Shown here: positions 1 to 9,248 of the stretch, one piece after another
Layout of the letters: each line of letters begins with the position of its first letter
Numbering within the stretch: the stretch's first letter is position 1
Position numbers and translations under genes: made by a program
The notes under the pieces: generated by a model
Seen by the model: only the letters and a program-made list of their open reading frames with translations
Database searches by the model: none
What the model was told of the DNA's origin: nothing
Source: Gammaproteobacteria bacterium
GTDB lineage: Bacteria > Pseudomonadota > Gammaproteobacteria > Eutrophobiales > Eutrophobiaceae
NCBI GenBank assembly: GCA_026710545.1
Contig: JAPOQU010000032.1
Span: forward strand, 1 to 51,311
Direction of reading: 5' to 3'
DNA length: 51,311 bases

Positions 1-1073
1 GTCCAGTAGCGCCAGGCCGACGTCCAGGTCATCAGCAGGTAGAGCGCGCCGGCAAGCGGCAATCCCGCGCACCATAGCGGGTGGATGCCGTAGTAGCGCA
101 GGGTGGGCATGAAACTCGCCACCATGAGGAACAGGGCGCCGCCGGCAAGCAGGCTGGTGGCCGCGCCGGCGCTGAACAGGCCGGCTACGGGCAGTACGAA
201 GGCCGCCGTCATCAGGCTGCTGCACAGCAAGAGCAGGAGGATTGAATGGCGCAACTGGGTATACGCCGTCCTGGCCACCATGTTCCAGATGTCCGTCAGC
301 CCGTCATAACTGCGTTGGCTGAGGGCGGAGTGCGACAACCCTGTCCAGGTGGAAAAGCCGGCATCCCTGAACTGCCGGGCCAGCGCACAATCATCAATCA
401 GGCTGTCCCGTATCCCGCTGAAACCGCCTGCCTGCTCCAGTGAACTGCGGCGCAGCAGGATACAGCCGCCCGCCGCCGCGGCGACGGCTTTCGAGCCGTT
501 GTTGGACAGGTGAAACGGATAAAGCAGCTTGAAAAAGAACACGAATGCCGGCATCAGCAGCTTCTCCCAGACGGAATCCATGCGCAGGAACGCGAGCAAC
601 GACACCAGGTGCAGGTCATGTTCCTCCATCCTGGTTTTCAGGGCGGATACGGTGCCGGGTTGCAGGCGAATATCGGCGTCCAGCAGCAGGACGTTGTCCG
701 TGCTCACGAACGCCAGACCCTGGTGCAGGGCCCATAATTTGCCGCTCCAGCCGTGTTCCAGCGGGCGGCCGTCGATGATTGTCAGGTTCTCCAGGTTGAG
801 CCGTTCCGCTTCAGCCACGGTGGCGTCAGCGGATTGATCGTCGACCAGGATGATGCGCAGGTTCCGGCCCTGGGCGGCGACGGACTGCAGGGTTGCGGCG
901 ATGACCGCGGCTTCATTGCGCGCCGGGATTAGTACGGTGACATCGGACAGGCCGGCGTTTTCGGTGGTTGCCGCTTCCAGTTTTTCCCGGATGCGCCAGG
1001 GTTGCCAGGGAAGGGATAGAATACCGGACCAGATTATGACTCCCGGTATGGCCAGCCACAATGTATCTGTCAA
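1..1073 (-). CDS. hpnB: Hopene-associated glycosyltransferase HpnB (3' end cut by window edge)
   Basis: Translation of the minus strand gives a GT2-type glycosyltransferase with an N-terminal membrane segment, the nucleotide-binding start VTVLIPARNEAAVIAATL, a VDDQSAD motif and the metal-binding LLLDADI. It then runs into C-terminal hydrophobic segments. The family HpnB sits in hopanoid clusters and is thought to glycosylate or otherwise tailor extended hopanoids at the inner membrane. I place the start at a TTG (1073-1071) that overlaps the stop of the upstream hpnH in the string TTGA, which implies translational coupling. About 357 codons are present; the family is somewhat longer, so a short C-terminal part lies outside the window. 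Confidence 0.85.
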   Translation of the reverse strand, partial: MTDTLWLAIPGVIIWSGILSLPWQPWRIREKLEAATTENAGLSDVTVLIPARNEAAVIAATLQSVAAQGRNLRIILVDDQSADATVAEAERLNLENLTIIDGRPLEHGWSGKLWALHQGLAFVSTDNVLLLDADIRLQPGTVSALKTRMEEHDLHLVSLLAFLRMDSVWEKLLMPAFVFFFKLLYPFHLSNNGSKAVAAAAGGCILLRRSSLEQAGGFSGIRDSLIDDCALARQFRDAGFSTWTGLSHSALSQRSYDGLTDIWNMVARTAYTQLRHSILLLLLCSSLMTAAFVLPVAGLFSAGAATSLLAGGALFLMVASFMPTLRYYGIHPLWCAGLPLAGALYLLMTWTSAWRYW

Positions 1074-2215
1074 GCGACCTGTTTGTCCTGTCTTTCGTTG
1101 CGGGGGATTATCTTGACGGGCTTGGCTTCGGCAACCAGCTTGGGTGTCGACAGGGTTTCGTCCTCAGCGTACAGGACGGGCAGTTCAGGGGTCATGTCCC
1201 CGGATGTCCGGGGCCCCAGCAGGGCTGCTTTCAGGGCTTTCCACGGGCGCTTGATCGCGTCCTCAACGGCGGATGCCTCGTAACCGCTGTGTACCATGCA
1301 GTTGGCACATTTCGGGTTGCGGCCGTTGCCGTACCTGTCCCACTCCGTTTCTTCCATCAACGCCTTGAACGTCGGCGCATAACCTTCGCCCACCAGCAGG
1401 TAACAGGGTTTCTGCCAGCCGAAAACGTTCCTGGTCGGGTTGCCCCAGGGCGTGCACTGGTACTGCTGGTTGCCGGCGAGGAAATCCAGGTACAGGGATG
1501 ACTGGTTGAAGCGCCACTTTTTTCCGACTCCGGATTTGAAAATGTCCCTGAACAACTGTTTGCTCTCCTTGCGTTTCAGGAATACGTCCTGGCGCGGCGC
1601 CCGTTCGTAGCTGTACCCGGGGGATATGGTGACGCCTTCGACACCGAGTTCCATGGCCATGTCCATGAATTCCGCCACTTCGCGGGCTTGTTCGCCCTGG
1701 AACAGGGTACAGTTGATCGTGACCCGGAAGCCCCTGCTCCTGGCCTCTTTAATCACCTCGACACACTTGTCGAATACGCCGGCGCGGCAGACCGAGGCGT
1801 CATGCCGGTCGCGGTTGCCGTCCAGGTGAATGGAAAAAGTGAGGTAGGTCGAAGGCGAATAATCATCCATGCGCCGCTCAAGCAGCAGGGCATTGGTACA
1901 CAGGTAGACATATTTCTTCCTGGCTGCGAACCCCTGGACAATTTCCGGCATATCCTTGTGTATCAACGGCTCTCCGCCGGCAATTGAGACGACCGGGGCG
2001 CCACACTCGTCAACGGCTTCCATGCACTCTTCATAGCTGAGGCGCTTGTCCAGTATCTCCTCGGGATAATCGATTTTGCCGCAACCGGAACAGGCGAGGT
2101 TGCAACGGAACAGGGGTTCCAGCATCAGCACCAGGGGAAACCGTTGTTCGCCGCGCAGCTTTTTTTCGAGAATGTACTTTGAGATGTGAAGTTGTTGAGT
2201 TAAGGGTACAGCCAT
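1070..2215 (-). CDS. hpnH: Adenosylhopane synthase HpnH, radical SAM
   Basis: A 381-residue radical SAM enzyme. Cys38, Cys42 and Cys45 form the CNLACSGC cluster motif (the C-x3-C-x2-C spacing), and the N-terminus MAVPLTQQL followed by PLVLMLEPLFRCNLACSGC is typical of HpnH. The enzyme joins the 5'-deoxyadenosyl radical of SAM to a C30 hopene, giving adenosylhopane, the first step to bacteriohopanepolyols. GGEP and the partial SPASM-like C-terminal Cys region (CANC) are visible. It is followed directly by hpnB with a TTGA overlap and is divergent from dxs, which makes isoprenoid precursor. Squalene-hopene cyclase and the other hpn genes are not in the window. Confidence 0.92.
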   Translation of the reverse strand: MAVPLTQQLHISKYILEKKLRGEQRFPLVLMLEPLFRCNLACSGCGKIDYPEEILDKRLSYEECMEAVDECGAPVVSIAGGEPLIHKDMPEIVQGFAARKKYVYLCTNALLLERRMDDYSPSTYLTFSIHLDGNRDRHDASVCRAGVFDKCVEVIKEARSRGFRVTINCTLFQGEQAREVAEFMDMAMELGVEGVTISPGYSYERAPRQDVFLKRKESKQLFRDIFKSGVGKKWRFNQSSLYLDFLAGNQQYQCTPWGNPTRNVFGWQKPCYLLVGEGYAPTFKALMEETEWDRYGNGRNPKCANCMVHSGYEASAVEDAIKRPWKALKAALLGPRTSGDMTPELPVLYAEDETLSTPKLVAEAKPVKIIPRNERQDKQVA

Positions 2216-2585
2216 CTTCCAACCTGACCTTTTCAGATAATTATTAAAAGTACAGCGATTCAGCGGCCTGAAACGCTTTCAGCCTGACAGAATACAGGAC
2301 CCGCATGGAAATGTACAGTTGCATCATGCAATTCGGAGTTAACAGAATGGCTTCCGCCGGACATGAATTTGGGACACCCATGAATTTAGAAAAATTGTTA
2401 ATTCATGGGTGTCCCAAATTAGGCTTCCCAAATTAGGCGGTAAATTTGGGACACCCATAAATTTAGGAAAATTGTTAATTCATGGGTGTCCCAAATTTAC
2501 TGATGGCAAGCGGGGGTGGTTGCAAGAGGGCGGATTTCTGCTTACAGTGATCAGTATAAGACAGCAAGGATAATGAGAAAGGTAC
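2216..2585. repeat. Intergenic region with paired GGGACACCCAT repeats between hpnH and dxs
   Basis: This divergent intergenic stretch must carry promoters for hpnH and dxs, but I cannot pick a convincing pair of boxes. Its centre (2365-2500) contains two back-to-back inverted repeats built from AATTTGGGACACCCAT and its complement, separated by short A/T-rich loops and a spacer with a further CCCAAATTAGG half-site. The same unit recurs at 15812-15899. No protein is encoded. Confidence 0.8.
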
Positions 2586-4463
2586 ATGTCAGGCACACTT
2601 GAGACGCCGGTATTGGATGGGATCGAATCCCCTGAAGATCTGAGGCGTCTTCCGGAAGATCAGCTGGAGCCGCTGGCGCAGGAAATGCGCGCCTTCCTGC
2701 TGCATTGGGCGAGCAGGAACAGCGGCCATTTCGCGGCCAGCCTGGGGGCTGTCGAACTGACCATCGCCCTGCATTATATCTATAACACCCCTGAGGACCG
2801 GCTGGTCTGGGACGTGGGACACCAGGCTTACGGGCACAAGATCCTGACCGGGCGCCGCGACAGGCTGCATACCATCAGGAAACACGATGGCCTGGCGCCT
2901 TTCCCGAAACGCGATGAGAGCCGTTACGACACGTTCGGCGTGGGCCATTCGAGCACGTCCATCGGCGCCGCCCTGGGCATGGCCATTGCCGCGCGCAACA
3001 GCGGCAGCGATCGCAGGTGTGTCGCCATCATCGGTGATGGCGGGCTGACGGCGGGCATGGCGTTCGAGGCGTTGAACCATGCCGGCGACACCGGCGCTAA
3101 CCTGCTGGTGATATTGAATGACAATAACATGTCGATCTCGCCGAATGTCGGGGCCCTGGCCAACCGTTTTGCCGAGTTGCTTTCCGGCAAGTTTTATACC
3201 ACGGTGCGGGAGCGGGGCAGGCGGGTCCTGTCGAAGGTGCCGGGCGCACTGGAGATATCACGGCGCGCCGAGGAACACCTGAAAGGCATGATCGTGCCGG
3301 GGGTGTTGTTCGAGGAATTCGGTTTCAATTATATCGGCCCCGTGGACGGTCATCACTTACCGACCCTGCTCACCACCATCCGCAACATCAGCCAACTGGA
3401 AGGGCCGCAGTTCCTCCATATCATCACCCGCAAGGGCAAGGGTTACGGACCGGCGGAAGAAGACCCGGTGAAATGGCATGCGGTGAGCAAACCGTTCGAC
3501 CCGGAGACGGGCAAGGCATCAGCTCCGAAACCGGCGCAGCCTGCCAGACCGACCTACAGCCAGGTTTTCAGCGACTGGGTGTGCGATATGGCGGCCCGGG
3601 ATGAGCGCCTGGTGGCGGTGACCCCGGCGATGCGCGAGGGTTCCGGCCTGGTGCGCTTCGAGCAGGAGTACCCGGAGCGGTATTTTGACGTGGCCATCGC
3701 CGAGCAGCACAGTGTCACCGTTGCCGCGGGCATGGCCTGCGACGGCCTGAAGCCGGTGGTTGCCATCTATTCGACCTTCCTGCAGCGGGCCTACGACCAG
3801 GTGGTGCATGACGTGGTGAACCAGAAACTGCCGGTGCTGTTCGCCATCGACCGGGCCGGCGTGGTCGGCGCCGACGGGCCCACCCATAACGGCTCCTATG
3901 ATTTCAGTTTCCTGCGCTGCCTGCCGCACATGGTGGTGATGGCGCCGGCGGACGAGAACGAATGCCGGCAGATGTTGTATACGGGGTTTCTGCTGGACCA
4001 GCCGGCCGCGGTGCGCTATCCGCGCGGAGCAGGGCCGGGTGTGGCGGTCGAAGAGGAGCTGACGGCGTTGCCGCTGGGCAAGGGCGAGGTACGCCGGCAG
4101 GGTAAAAAAATTGCGCTGCTGGCCTTCGGCAGTACCCTGAAGACGGCGCTGGAGGCCGGTGAGGACCTGGGTGCGACCGTGGCGAACATGCGTTTTGTCA
4201 AACCGCTGGACGGGGAACTGGTCGCCGAACTGGCCGCGTCCCATGACTTGCTGGTCACGGTGGAAGAGAACGTGGTCCAGGGAGGGGCGGGCAGTGCGGT
4301 GAACGAATACCTGGCCGCACAGGGGATCCCGCAGCGCATCCTCAACTACGGCCTGCCGGACCGCCTGCTGCAGCACGGCTCGCAGCAGGATATGCTGGAA
4401 GATGCGAAGCTGACCAGGGAGGGGTTGCTGGGGTTTATCAACAGCTCCGTCATCCCTGCGTAA
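2586..4463 (+). CDS. dxs: 1-deoxy-D-xylulose-5-phosphate synthase
   Basis: A 625-residue thiamine-diphosphate enzyme of the MEP pathway that condenses pyruvate and glyceraldehyde 3-phosphate. Visible are [16 protein letters not shown], the TPP motif GDGGLTAG...LNDNNMSIS, the pyrimidine-binding segment [15 protein letters not shown], and a C-terminal transketolase domain. Length is normal for the family. The start ATG follows GAGAAAGG. Its position back-to-back with hpnH suggests the copy feeds hopanoid synthesis; many hopanoid clusters carry a dxs. Whether it is the only dxs in the genome cannot be seen. Confidence 0.95.
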   Translation: MSGTLETPVLDGIESPEDLRRLPEDQLEPLAQEMRAFLLHWASRNSGHFAASLGAVELTIALHYIYNTPEDRLVWDVGHQAYGHKILTGRRDRLHTIRKHDGLAPFPKRDESRYDTFGVGHSSTSIGAALGMAIAARNSGSDRRCVAIIGDGGLTAGMAFEALNHAGDTGANLLVILNDNNMSISPNVGALANRFAELLSGKFYTTVRERGRRVLSKVPGALEISRRAEEHLKGMIVPGVLFEEFGFNYIGPVDGHHLPTLLTTIRNISQLEGPQFLHIITRKGKGYGPAEEDPVKWHAVSKPFDPETGKASAPKPAQPARPTYSQVFSDWVCDMAARDERLVAVTPAMREGSGLVRFEQEYPERYFDVAIAEQHSVTVAAGMACDGLKPVVAIYSTFLQRAYDQVVHDVVNQKLPVLFAIDRAGVVGADGPTHNGSYDFSFLRCLPHMVVMAPADENECRQMLYTGFLLDQPAAVRYPRGAGPGVAVEEELTALPLGKGEVRRQGKKIALLAFGSTLKTALEAGEDLGATVANMRFVKPLDGELVAELAASHDLLVTVEENVVQGGAGSAVNEYLAAQGIPQRILNYGLPDRLLQHGSQQDMLEDAKLTREGLLGFINSSVIPA

Positions 4464-4517
4464 ACAGTGACCCGGTAAAACTAAAGTCGCCCTTCGGTCG
4501 ACACGTTATGAACTGGA

Positions 4518-4535
4518 TTCCTGCTTTCGCAGGAA
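4518..4535. terminator. Hairpin repeat between convergent dxs and ppd
   Basis: TTCCTGC-TTTC-GCAGGAA is a stem of seven pairs between the converging 3' ends of dxs and phosphonopyruvate decarboxylase. It is the same hairpin type as the tandem copies at 37838-37957. It may help end both transcripts but lacks a clean U-run. Confidence 0.45.
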
Positions 4536-4570
4536 CGACAAACGAAGCGATCAGGAACGACGGGTCAAGC

Positions 4571-5725
4571 TCATAATGACGGGGTATTGATATGCGCCTG
4601 CAACCGGCGCAGGACGTTTTCCGGTGAGATGCCGGGGCGGGGCAGGTCGCCGGGGATGCCCGGTTTGATTCTCAAGTGTGCGAAACGTGCGCCGTCCGCG
4701 TCCTTGCGGGCATACAACTCCCTGATGACAGCCGGGTCGTTACCGTCCAGCGCCACGCCGTAGCCGCAGGCTGCGGCGATATCCGCAAAGCCGACGTTGG
4801 CCGACACGGTGGCCTGGCCCCCGGTGGACTCGTGGACGCCGTTGTCCAGTAATACATGCGCCAGGTTATTGCGGCCGTAGCTGCCGATGGTGGCGAAGTT
4901 GCCCATACGCATGAGACCGGCGCCGTCACCGTCGACGACGGTAACCTCCAGGTCCGGCCGGGCCAGGGAAACACCCAGGGCAAAGGAAGAGGCGCAACCC
5001 ATCGATCCGACCATGTAGAGCTGGTTGCTGCGGTCGGCAATAGCGAACAACTCCCGGCCGGTATAACCGGTCGTGCCGATCACGACTGAATTATCCTCCG
5101 GCGTATGCCTGATTATCTCCCCAAGGGCCTGTTCCCTGGAGACGGCGCCGCCCGCCCCGTCAAACCTGTCCCGCCGGCACACGGCATGAGACCTGGAAGG
5201 GATCGACGCGGATTTCAACGGATGCGGCGCCACCGTGCCCCGGTTCATGAGCAACGCGTAAGGTTTGCTCTCTGCCGCCAGGTAGTTTGTTGCGCGTTCC
5301 AGCACGGCACTGATGGCGTGTTCCTCCGCAGGGAAAGGCTCCCAGGGAATGTCCATCAGGTCGAACAGGTTGCCCGTTATCTTCCCCATCAATTCGTGTT
5401 GCGGTTCATCTCTCTCACCCGGCCGGCCGCGATGGGTAACGATGAGCAATACGGGAACGGCAAAAGTATGCGCCAGCGAGGTCAACGGGTTGACCGCGTT
5501 GCCCAGGCCGGAATTCTGCATCATGACGACGGCGGACTGCCCGCCCAGGCTCAGTCCGGCGGCAGTAGCGACGGCATCGCCTTCATTTGCAGACGAGATA
5601 TAGGACAGTTGATTATCATTGATAACGTAATTAATGAACGGCGTCAGGTAGGAACACGGCACCCCGGTATACCAGGAAAACCCATGACCACGGGCCACCT
5701 CAATGAATGCTTCAGCATTTATCAT
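4571..5725 (-). CDS. aepY: Phosphonopyruvate decarboxylase
   Basis: A 384-residue TPP enzyme that converts phosphonopyruvate to phosphonoacetaldehyde, the step that pulls the unfavourable PEP mutase equilibrium forward. The N-terminal half has the catalytic-Glu region SSANEGDAVA (E48) and QNSGLGNAVNPLTSL. The TPP/Mg motif is VVDGDGAGLMRMGN (GDG at 266-268), closed by LLDNG near 295. The family also includes sulfopyruvate decarboxylase, but PEP mutase directly upstream in the same operon decides for phosphonopyruvate. The next expected enzyme, 2-aminoethylphosphonate transaminase, is not found in this window. Confidence 0.93.
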   Translation of the reverse strand: MINAEAFIEVARGHGFSWYTGVPCSYLTPFINYVINDNQLSYISSANEGDAVATAAGLSLGGQSAVVMMQNSGLGNAVNPLTSLAHTFAVPVLLIVTHRGRPGERDEPQHELMGKITGNLFDLMDIPWEPFPAEEHAISAVLERATNYLAAESKPYALLMNRGTVAPHPLKSASIPSRSHAVCRRDRFDGAGGAVSREQALGEIIRHTPEDNSVVIGTTGYTGRELFAIADRSNQLYMVGSMGCASSFALGVSLARPDLEVTVVDGDGAGLMRMGNFATIGSYGRNNLAHVLLDNGVHESTGGQATVSANVGFADIAAACGYGVALDGNDPAVIRELYARKDADGARFAHLRIKPGIPGDLPRPGISPENVLRRLQAHINTPSL

Positions 5726-5747
5726 TTTTCATCAGGGCTCATAGGAG

Positions 5748-5899
5748 ATTCATCCGCAGATGACGCAGATTACCGCAGATTATTTTTCTGTCGTTTCGTA
5801 TCCGGGCTGGTTATATTGCTACCGACTGAACTTAAGAAAAAAATCAAATAAAAATCATCATTTCATCTGCGTTCATCTGCGTCATCTGCGGATAAATCA
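5748..5899. repeat. Inverted repeat of the ATCCGCAGATGACGCAGA family
   Basis: Two arms (about 5748-5783 and 5861-5899) carry ATCCGCAGATGACGCAGAT and its complement, with an A/T-rich middle. The pair fills the gap between ppd and the PEP mutase gene, so it is transcribed within the operon. A second, very similar copy lies at 20248-20397. Confidence 0.8.
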
Positions 5900-5905
5900 C
5901 CTTCC

Positions 5906-7534
5906 TTAATCCGAGGTAAAATCTACAGCCCTGTCTATGTCGTTGACGGAATTAACATCCAGCCAATGACCGTTTATGTAATGCACCGTAACCGTCCTGC
6001 CCCGCCGTACCAGGTGGTTGAGCAGGTCGGGCAGGGTCAGCTGGTCGAACCCGGCCTGGTTTTCCAGTTCCTCCAGCGCCTGTTCCAGCCACTGTCTCCC
6101 CTGCGTCCTGACCCGCATCATGCCGGTCCAGCGTCCCGAAGGTTTGACCGGCTCCACCGGTTTACCCTCGGTAATGTGTTCCAGGCTGACTTCCTGCATG
6201 AACAGCGAGCGGTCGTCCGGCCGGTCGCACCAGGCATAATCCAGCGTGCCGCTGATTTCCACGTCATCGACCAGGGAGTCCACGACGATGACTATTTCAC
6301 CGTCCCGGTCCAGCAGGTCCTGCAGGATGTACGACCTGAACAGCAGGTCGCCGTACGTGATCACCATGTCGTCCGTGAATTTATCCCTGGCGCAGGCCAG
6401 TGAATAGAGTTCGCCGGTGGATTCATAACGGTCGTTGAGGCGGATGTCGACGCTGCCGACGGTCAGGGATTCCGACTTGTAACCGGCAATGACCGTGATG
6501 TCGTTGATCGCGTGTTTCTTGAATTCGTCCACCAGTCGTTGCAACAGGGGTTTGCCGCGTATTTTCAGCATCGCCTTGGGCCGGTCTTCGGTCAGTTCAT
6601 ACAGGTTATTGCCCCGGCTTGCAGCCAGTACCAGGGCCTGGCATTCGCTGGCGTTGTCCAGGTAACGTTCCTGGGCGCGCAGCAATTCGTCGGCGCCCTG
6701 CAGTTGGAAGATGCTGTCTACGTCGGTGATGAGGTCCTCGACGTCGACCAGCGACTGTTGTTCGAAAATCTCCCTGCTCGTGTTTTCCATGGCCCTGACC
6801 GAGGCCCGGATCATATGGTTGGCCCAGATGACCAGGCTGATCCCGGCCTTCCTGAATACGTCCACGGGCGTGCTGTAGTATTTTGTCGGTACGATCACCA
6901 GGGGGCAGGCGCCGTCCCACTGCCGGGCAAACTCGATGATTTCGTCGGGGCGTGATTGCCTGCTGTGGATGAGGATGGCGTCGGCCCCGGCCGCGCAATA
7001 GGCCGTGGCCCGTTTCAGCGCTTCGTCCATGCCCCAGCCCGCGATCAAGGCTTCCACCCGCGCAACGATGCAGAAATCGGGGTCCTGCTGGCTGTCCTTG
7101 CCGGCCCGTATCTTGCCGCAGAATTCACTGATGTCGGCCAGGGCCTGTTTCTCGCTGCCGATGAAGCTGTTGGTCTTGGGGAACTCCTTGTCTTCTATGC
7201 AGACGCCGGCTATGCCGCGTTGTTCCAGTTTCCTGACCAGGCGCCGCATGTTGTTGAAGTTACCGTAACCGGTATCGCCGTCCAGCAGGATCGGGACCTC
7301 CGTGGCGTCGGACATGAATTCCAGCATGTCGACGACCTGGGTCCAGCTTGCCTCGTTGCTGTCCCTGACGCAGAACTGGGTAGACAGGGCCAGGCCGCTC
7401 GCCCAGATCCCCTTGAACCCGGCCTGCTGCACGAGCTTGGCCGAGATGCCGTTGTGGGCTTCCAGGATGAACTCCAGCTCAGGTGAATTGAGCATGTCGC
7501 GTAACTGCCGGCTTTTATTGTTTCTCAAGGTCAT
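5906..7534 (-). CDS. aepX: Phosphoenolpyruvate mutase fused to a nucleotidyltransferase domain
   Basis: Residues 1 to about 300 are PEP mutase, which forms the C-P bond by turning PEP into phosphonopyruvate. WASG (44-47), LLDGDTGYG (D85, D87) and the diagnostic [10 protein letters not shown] (114-123) separate it from isocitrate and methylisocitrate lyases. From about residue 305 a second domain of the sugar/choline-phosphate cytidylyltransferase type begins ([11 protein letters not shown]...[10 protein letters not shown]...VIAGYKSE...ITYGDLLF). Such domains (PntC-like) make CMP-phosphonates such as CMP-AEP. Its glycine-rich loop reads LAASRGNNL instead of LAAGxGxRL, so a Gly and the usual Arg are replaced; activity is uncertain. 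A stand-alone nucleotidyltransferase with an intact loop lies just upstream. Total length 542 fits the fusion. Confidence 0.93.
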   Translation of the reverse strand: MTLRNNKSRQLRDMLNSPELEFILEAHNGISAKLVQQAGFKGIWASGLALSTQFCVRDSNEASWTQVVDMLEFMSDATEVPILLDGDTGYGNFNNMRRLVRKLEQRGIAGVCIEDKEFPKTNSFIGSEKQALADISEFCGKIRAGKDSQQDPDFCIVARVEALIAGWGMDEALKRATAYCAAGADAILIHSRQSRPDEIIEFARQWDGACPLVIVPTKYYSTPVDVFRKAGISLVIWANHMIRASVRAMENTSREIFEQQSLVDVEDLITDVDSIFQLQGADELLRAQERYLDNASECQALVLAASRGNNLYELTEDRPKAMLKIRGKPLLQRLVDEFKKHAINDITVIAGYKSESLTVGSVDIRLNDRYESTGELYSLACARDKFTDDMVITYGDLLFRSYILQDLLDRDGEIVIVVDSLVDDVEISGTLDYAWCDRPDDRSLFMQEVSLEHITEGKPVEPVKPSGRWTGMMRVRTQGRQWLEQALEELENQAGFDQLTLPDLLNHLVRRGRTVTVHYINGHWLDVNSVNDIDRAVDFTSD

Positions 7535-7569
7535 TCGTCCGGCGCTTGCCTCCAGTCTATCCGGGGACG

Positions 7570-7599
7570 TTTGGGGACGGACTTAAGTCCGTCCCCAAA
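7570..7599. repeat. Perfect 30-bp palindrome of the GGGGAC/GTCCCC repeat type
   Basis: A perfect palindrome with core GGACTTAAGTCC and outer TTTGGGG/CCCCAAA lies between two genes of the phosphonate operon. A related perfect 24-bp palindrome is at 35282-35305. As RNA it would form a stable stem, so it could process or attenuate the message; this is inference. Confidence 0.75.
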
Positions 7600-7608
7600 G
7601 TAAATTCG

Positions 7609-8373
7609 TCATTCCGGCGCATGCCGGAATCCGGTCAAAACACTATTCTCATACATTTTCGCCGCGCGTTCCACGTCGGCGGGAAAATCAATCTCGATCC
7701 AGGCCCGGCCGGTGATGTCTTCAACCCGGAACAGTTCAGGGGTTTCCCTGAGCAGGTCGCGGATCGCTTCCTCGTAAGGCTCCATGGGGCGGCCGGTATC
7801 AAGGTACTCTCCCGCCTTGCGTACCAGGCGTGCCGACATGGCGGCGTTGAAACGGAAGAAGCCCACGGATTCGCCCTGGTAATCCCAGCTTATGGCGCGG
7901 TCAGGTATTTTCCTGAATTCCACCGGCACGGCGCCGGATATGCACAGTTTTACCGGCTCATCCCCGGGTTCGAAGTCCCGGTCCAGCAGGAAGCAGTTGC
8001 CGGACCGCGTATCGAACAGCCTGCCGAGGATGTTCGGGTCGTAGAGCACGTCGGCATCCATCAGGATGGTGTCCGCGCCGTCGGCCAGGAAATCGCGCGC
8101 GCAATGCAGGCTGACGATACTGCCCAGTTCATAATCCGGGTTGACGACGGTTTGCACGGGAGTCCGGCTTTTGATTTGCGCCAGCGCCGTTTCGATTTGC
8201 TCATGCTGGAAACCCGTCACGATGATGATCCGGCCGGTTTCCGGCCGGTCCAGGATTTCGATATGCCGTTGCAGCAGGGTTTTCCCCCCGAACCGCAACA
8301 GGCACTTGGGCCGTCCCGCGGCGGCGTCCCCCAGGCGCTCCCCGCGGCCTGCAGCCAGGATTATTGCCTTCAT
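7609..8373 (-). CDS. Nucleotidyltransferase, PntC/phosphocholine cytidylyltransferase-like
   Basis: A 254-residue single-domain enzyme with the intact signature IILAAGRGERLG...GRPKCLL, the metal site ILMDADVLYD, and the C-terminal WIEIDFPADVERA. Related enzymes transfer CMP to phosphocholine or 2-aminoethylphosphonate. As first gene of the operon with PEP mutase and phosphonopyruvate decarboxylase, it is the best candidate to activate a phosphonate head group as its CMP ester. The substrate is inferred from context. The last eight codons and the stop (TGFRHAPE) lie inside a hairpin repeat, CCGGATTCCGGC/GCCGGAAT, so the native tail was probably replaced or extended by the repeat. Confidence 0.82.
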   Translation of the reverse strand: MKAIILAAGRGERLGDAAAGRPKCLLRFGGKTLLQRHIEILDRPETGRIIIVTGFQHEQIETALAQIKSRTPVQTVVNPDYELGSIVSLHCARDFLADGADTILMDADVLYDPNILGRLFDTRSGNCFLLDRDFEPGDEPVKLCISGAVPVEFRKIPDRAISWDYQGESVGFFRFNAAMSARLVRKAGEYLDTGRPMEPYEEAIRDLLRETPELFRVEDITGRAWIEIDFPADVERAAKMYENSVLTGFRHAPE

Positions 8374-8506
8374 GGTAATTAAACCGGTAAATGTCTTAGA
8401 CGATGATACTTTGTCAATGGTATATTATCCGCCTTAATCGTACATGGCCCGTATATTATTTTACTGATAATTCAGAAATGCTTACCTGATACCTGGAGAT
8501 ATCGGC

Positions 8507-9136
8507 ATGGATAACGTTTTCATTTACTGGGATAACTCAAATATCTTCCATGAAGCGCAGCGTTTGGCAGAGGAACGTGAGGAAGGAGATGACGCCAGGA
8601 ACCGTGTGCGTATCAACTTCGACAATATGCTGCGCCTGGCCCATGCCGATCGTCCGTTGCAGAATGCGTTGGCCGTCGGTTCCGTGCCGCCGGAAATGCG
8701 CCAGTTATGGAATCGGCTGGAAGTCAAGGGAGTGGAAGTTCGCTTATTCGATCGTGGCCTGGGTCGTGGCGAACAGGAAGTGCCTGACCGGTTACTGCAA
8801 TTACAGATGCTGCAAGATGCACTGGATTACAATGGAACGCCCGGTGTAGTAGTATTGCTTACCGGTGACGGCGCAGGTTATTCCGAAGGCGCGGGTTTCC
8901 ACAGTACCCTGGAGAGAATGCACAAGCGGGGCTGGCAAGTGGAAATCCTGTCCTGGGCACATTCCTGCAACCAGCGGATGCGCAGGTGGGCTGAGGAAAA
9001 CGGTATTTTCGTCGCCTTGGATGACTTCTACGAGGCCATTACGTTTATGGAACCATCCCGACCCGGGTTTGAACTTGCGCGCCCTCGTAAATCTGCGGAG
9101 TTGGATCTGTCACTTCGGCCTGTTCGTAGTCGTTAA
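8507..9136 (+). CDS. NYN-domain (PIN-like) protein, putative ribonuclease
   Basis: A 209-residue protein that starts IYWDNSNIFHEAQR, the first acidic motif of NYN domains (LabA/YacP-like, PIN fold), and continues with VVLLTGDGAGYS...LERMHKRGWQVEILSW. The family contains Mg-dependent RNases and proteins of RNA turnover. A GGAG precedes the ATG. It stands alone between the phosphonate operon and the minus-strand pgi, and its codon use looks less GC-rich in third positions than its neighbours', which may point to transfer. The target is unknown. Confidence 0.8.
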   Translation: MDNVFIYWDNSNIFHEAQRLAEEREEGDDARNRVRINFDNMLRLAHADRPLQNALAVGSVPPEMRQLWNRLEVKGVEVRLFDRGLGRGEQEVPDRLLQLQMLQDALDYNGTPGVVVLLTGDGAGYSEGAGFHSTLERMHKRGWQVEILSWAHSCNQRMRRWAEENGIFVALDDFYEAITFMEPSRPGFELARPRKSAELDLSLRPVRSR

Positions 9137-9248
9137 TGAAGGATTAGGAAACAACCGGTTAGCGTATTACAAGATCAGGAATATAAAGCAAGGGGGAGAG
9201 AATTACTTGAAGTCCGTGATGAATCGACATCATCTATGGGTTTTTCTC

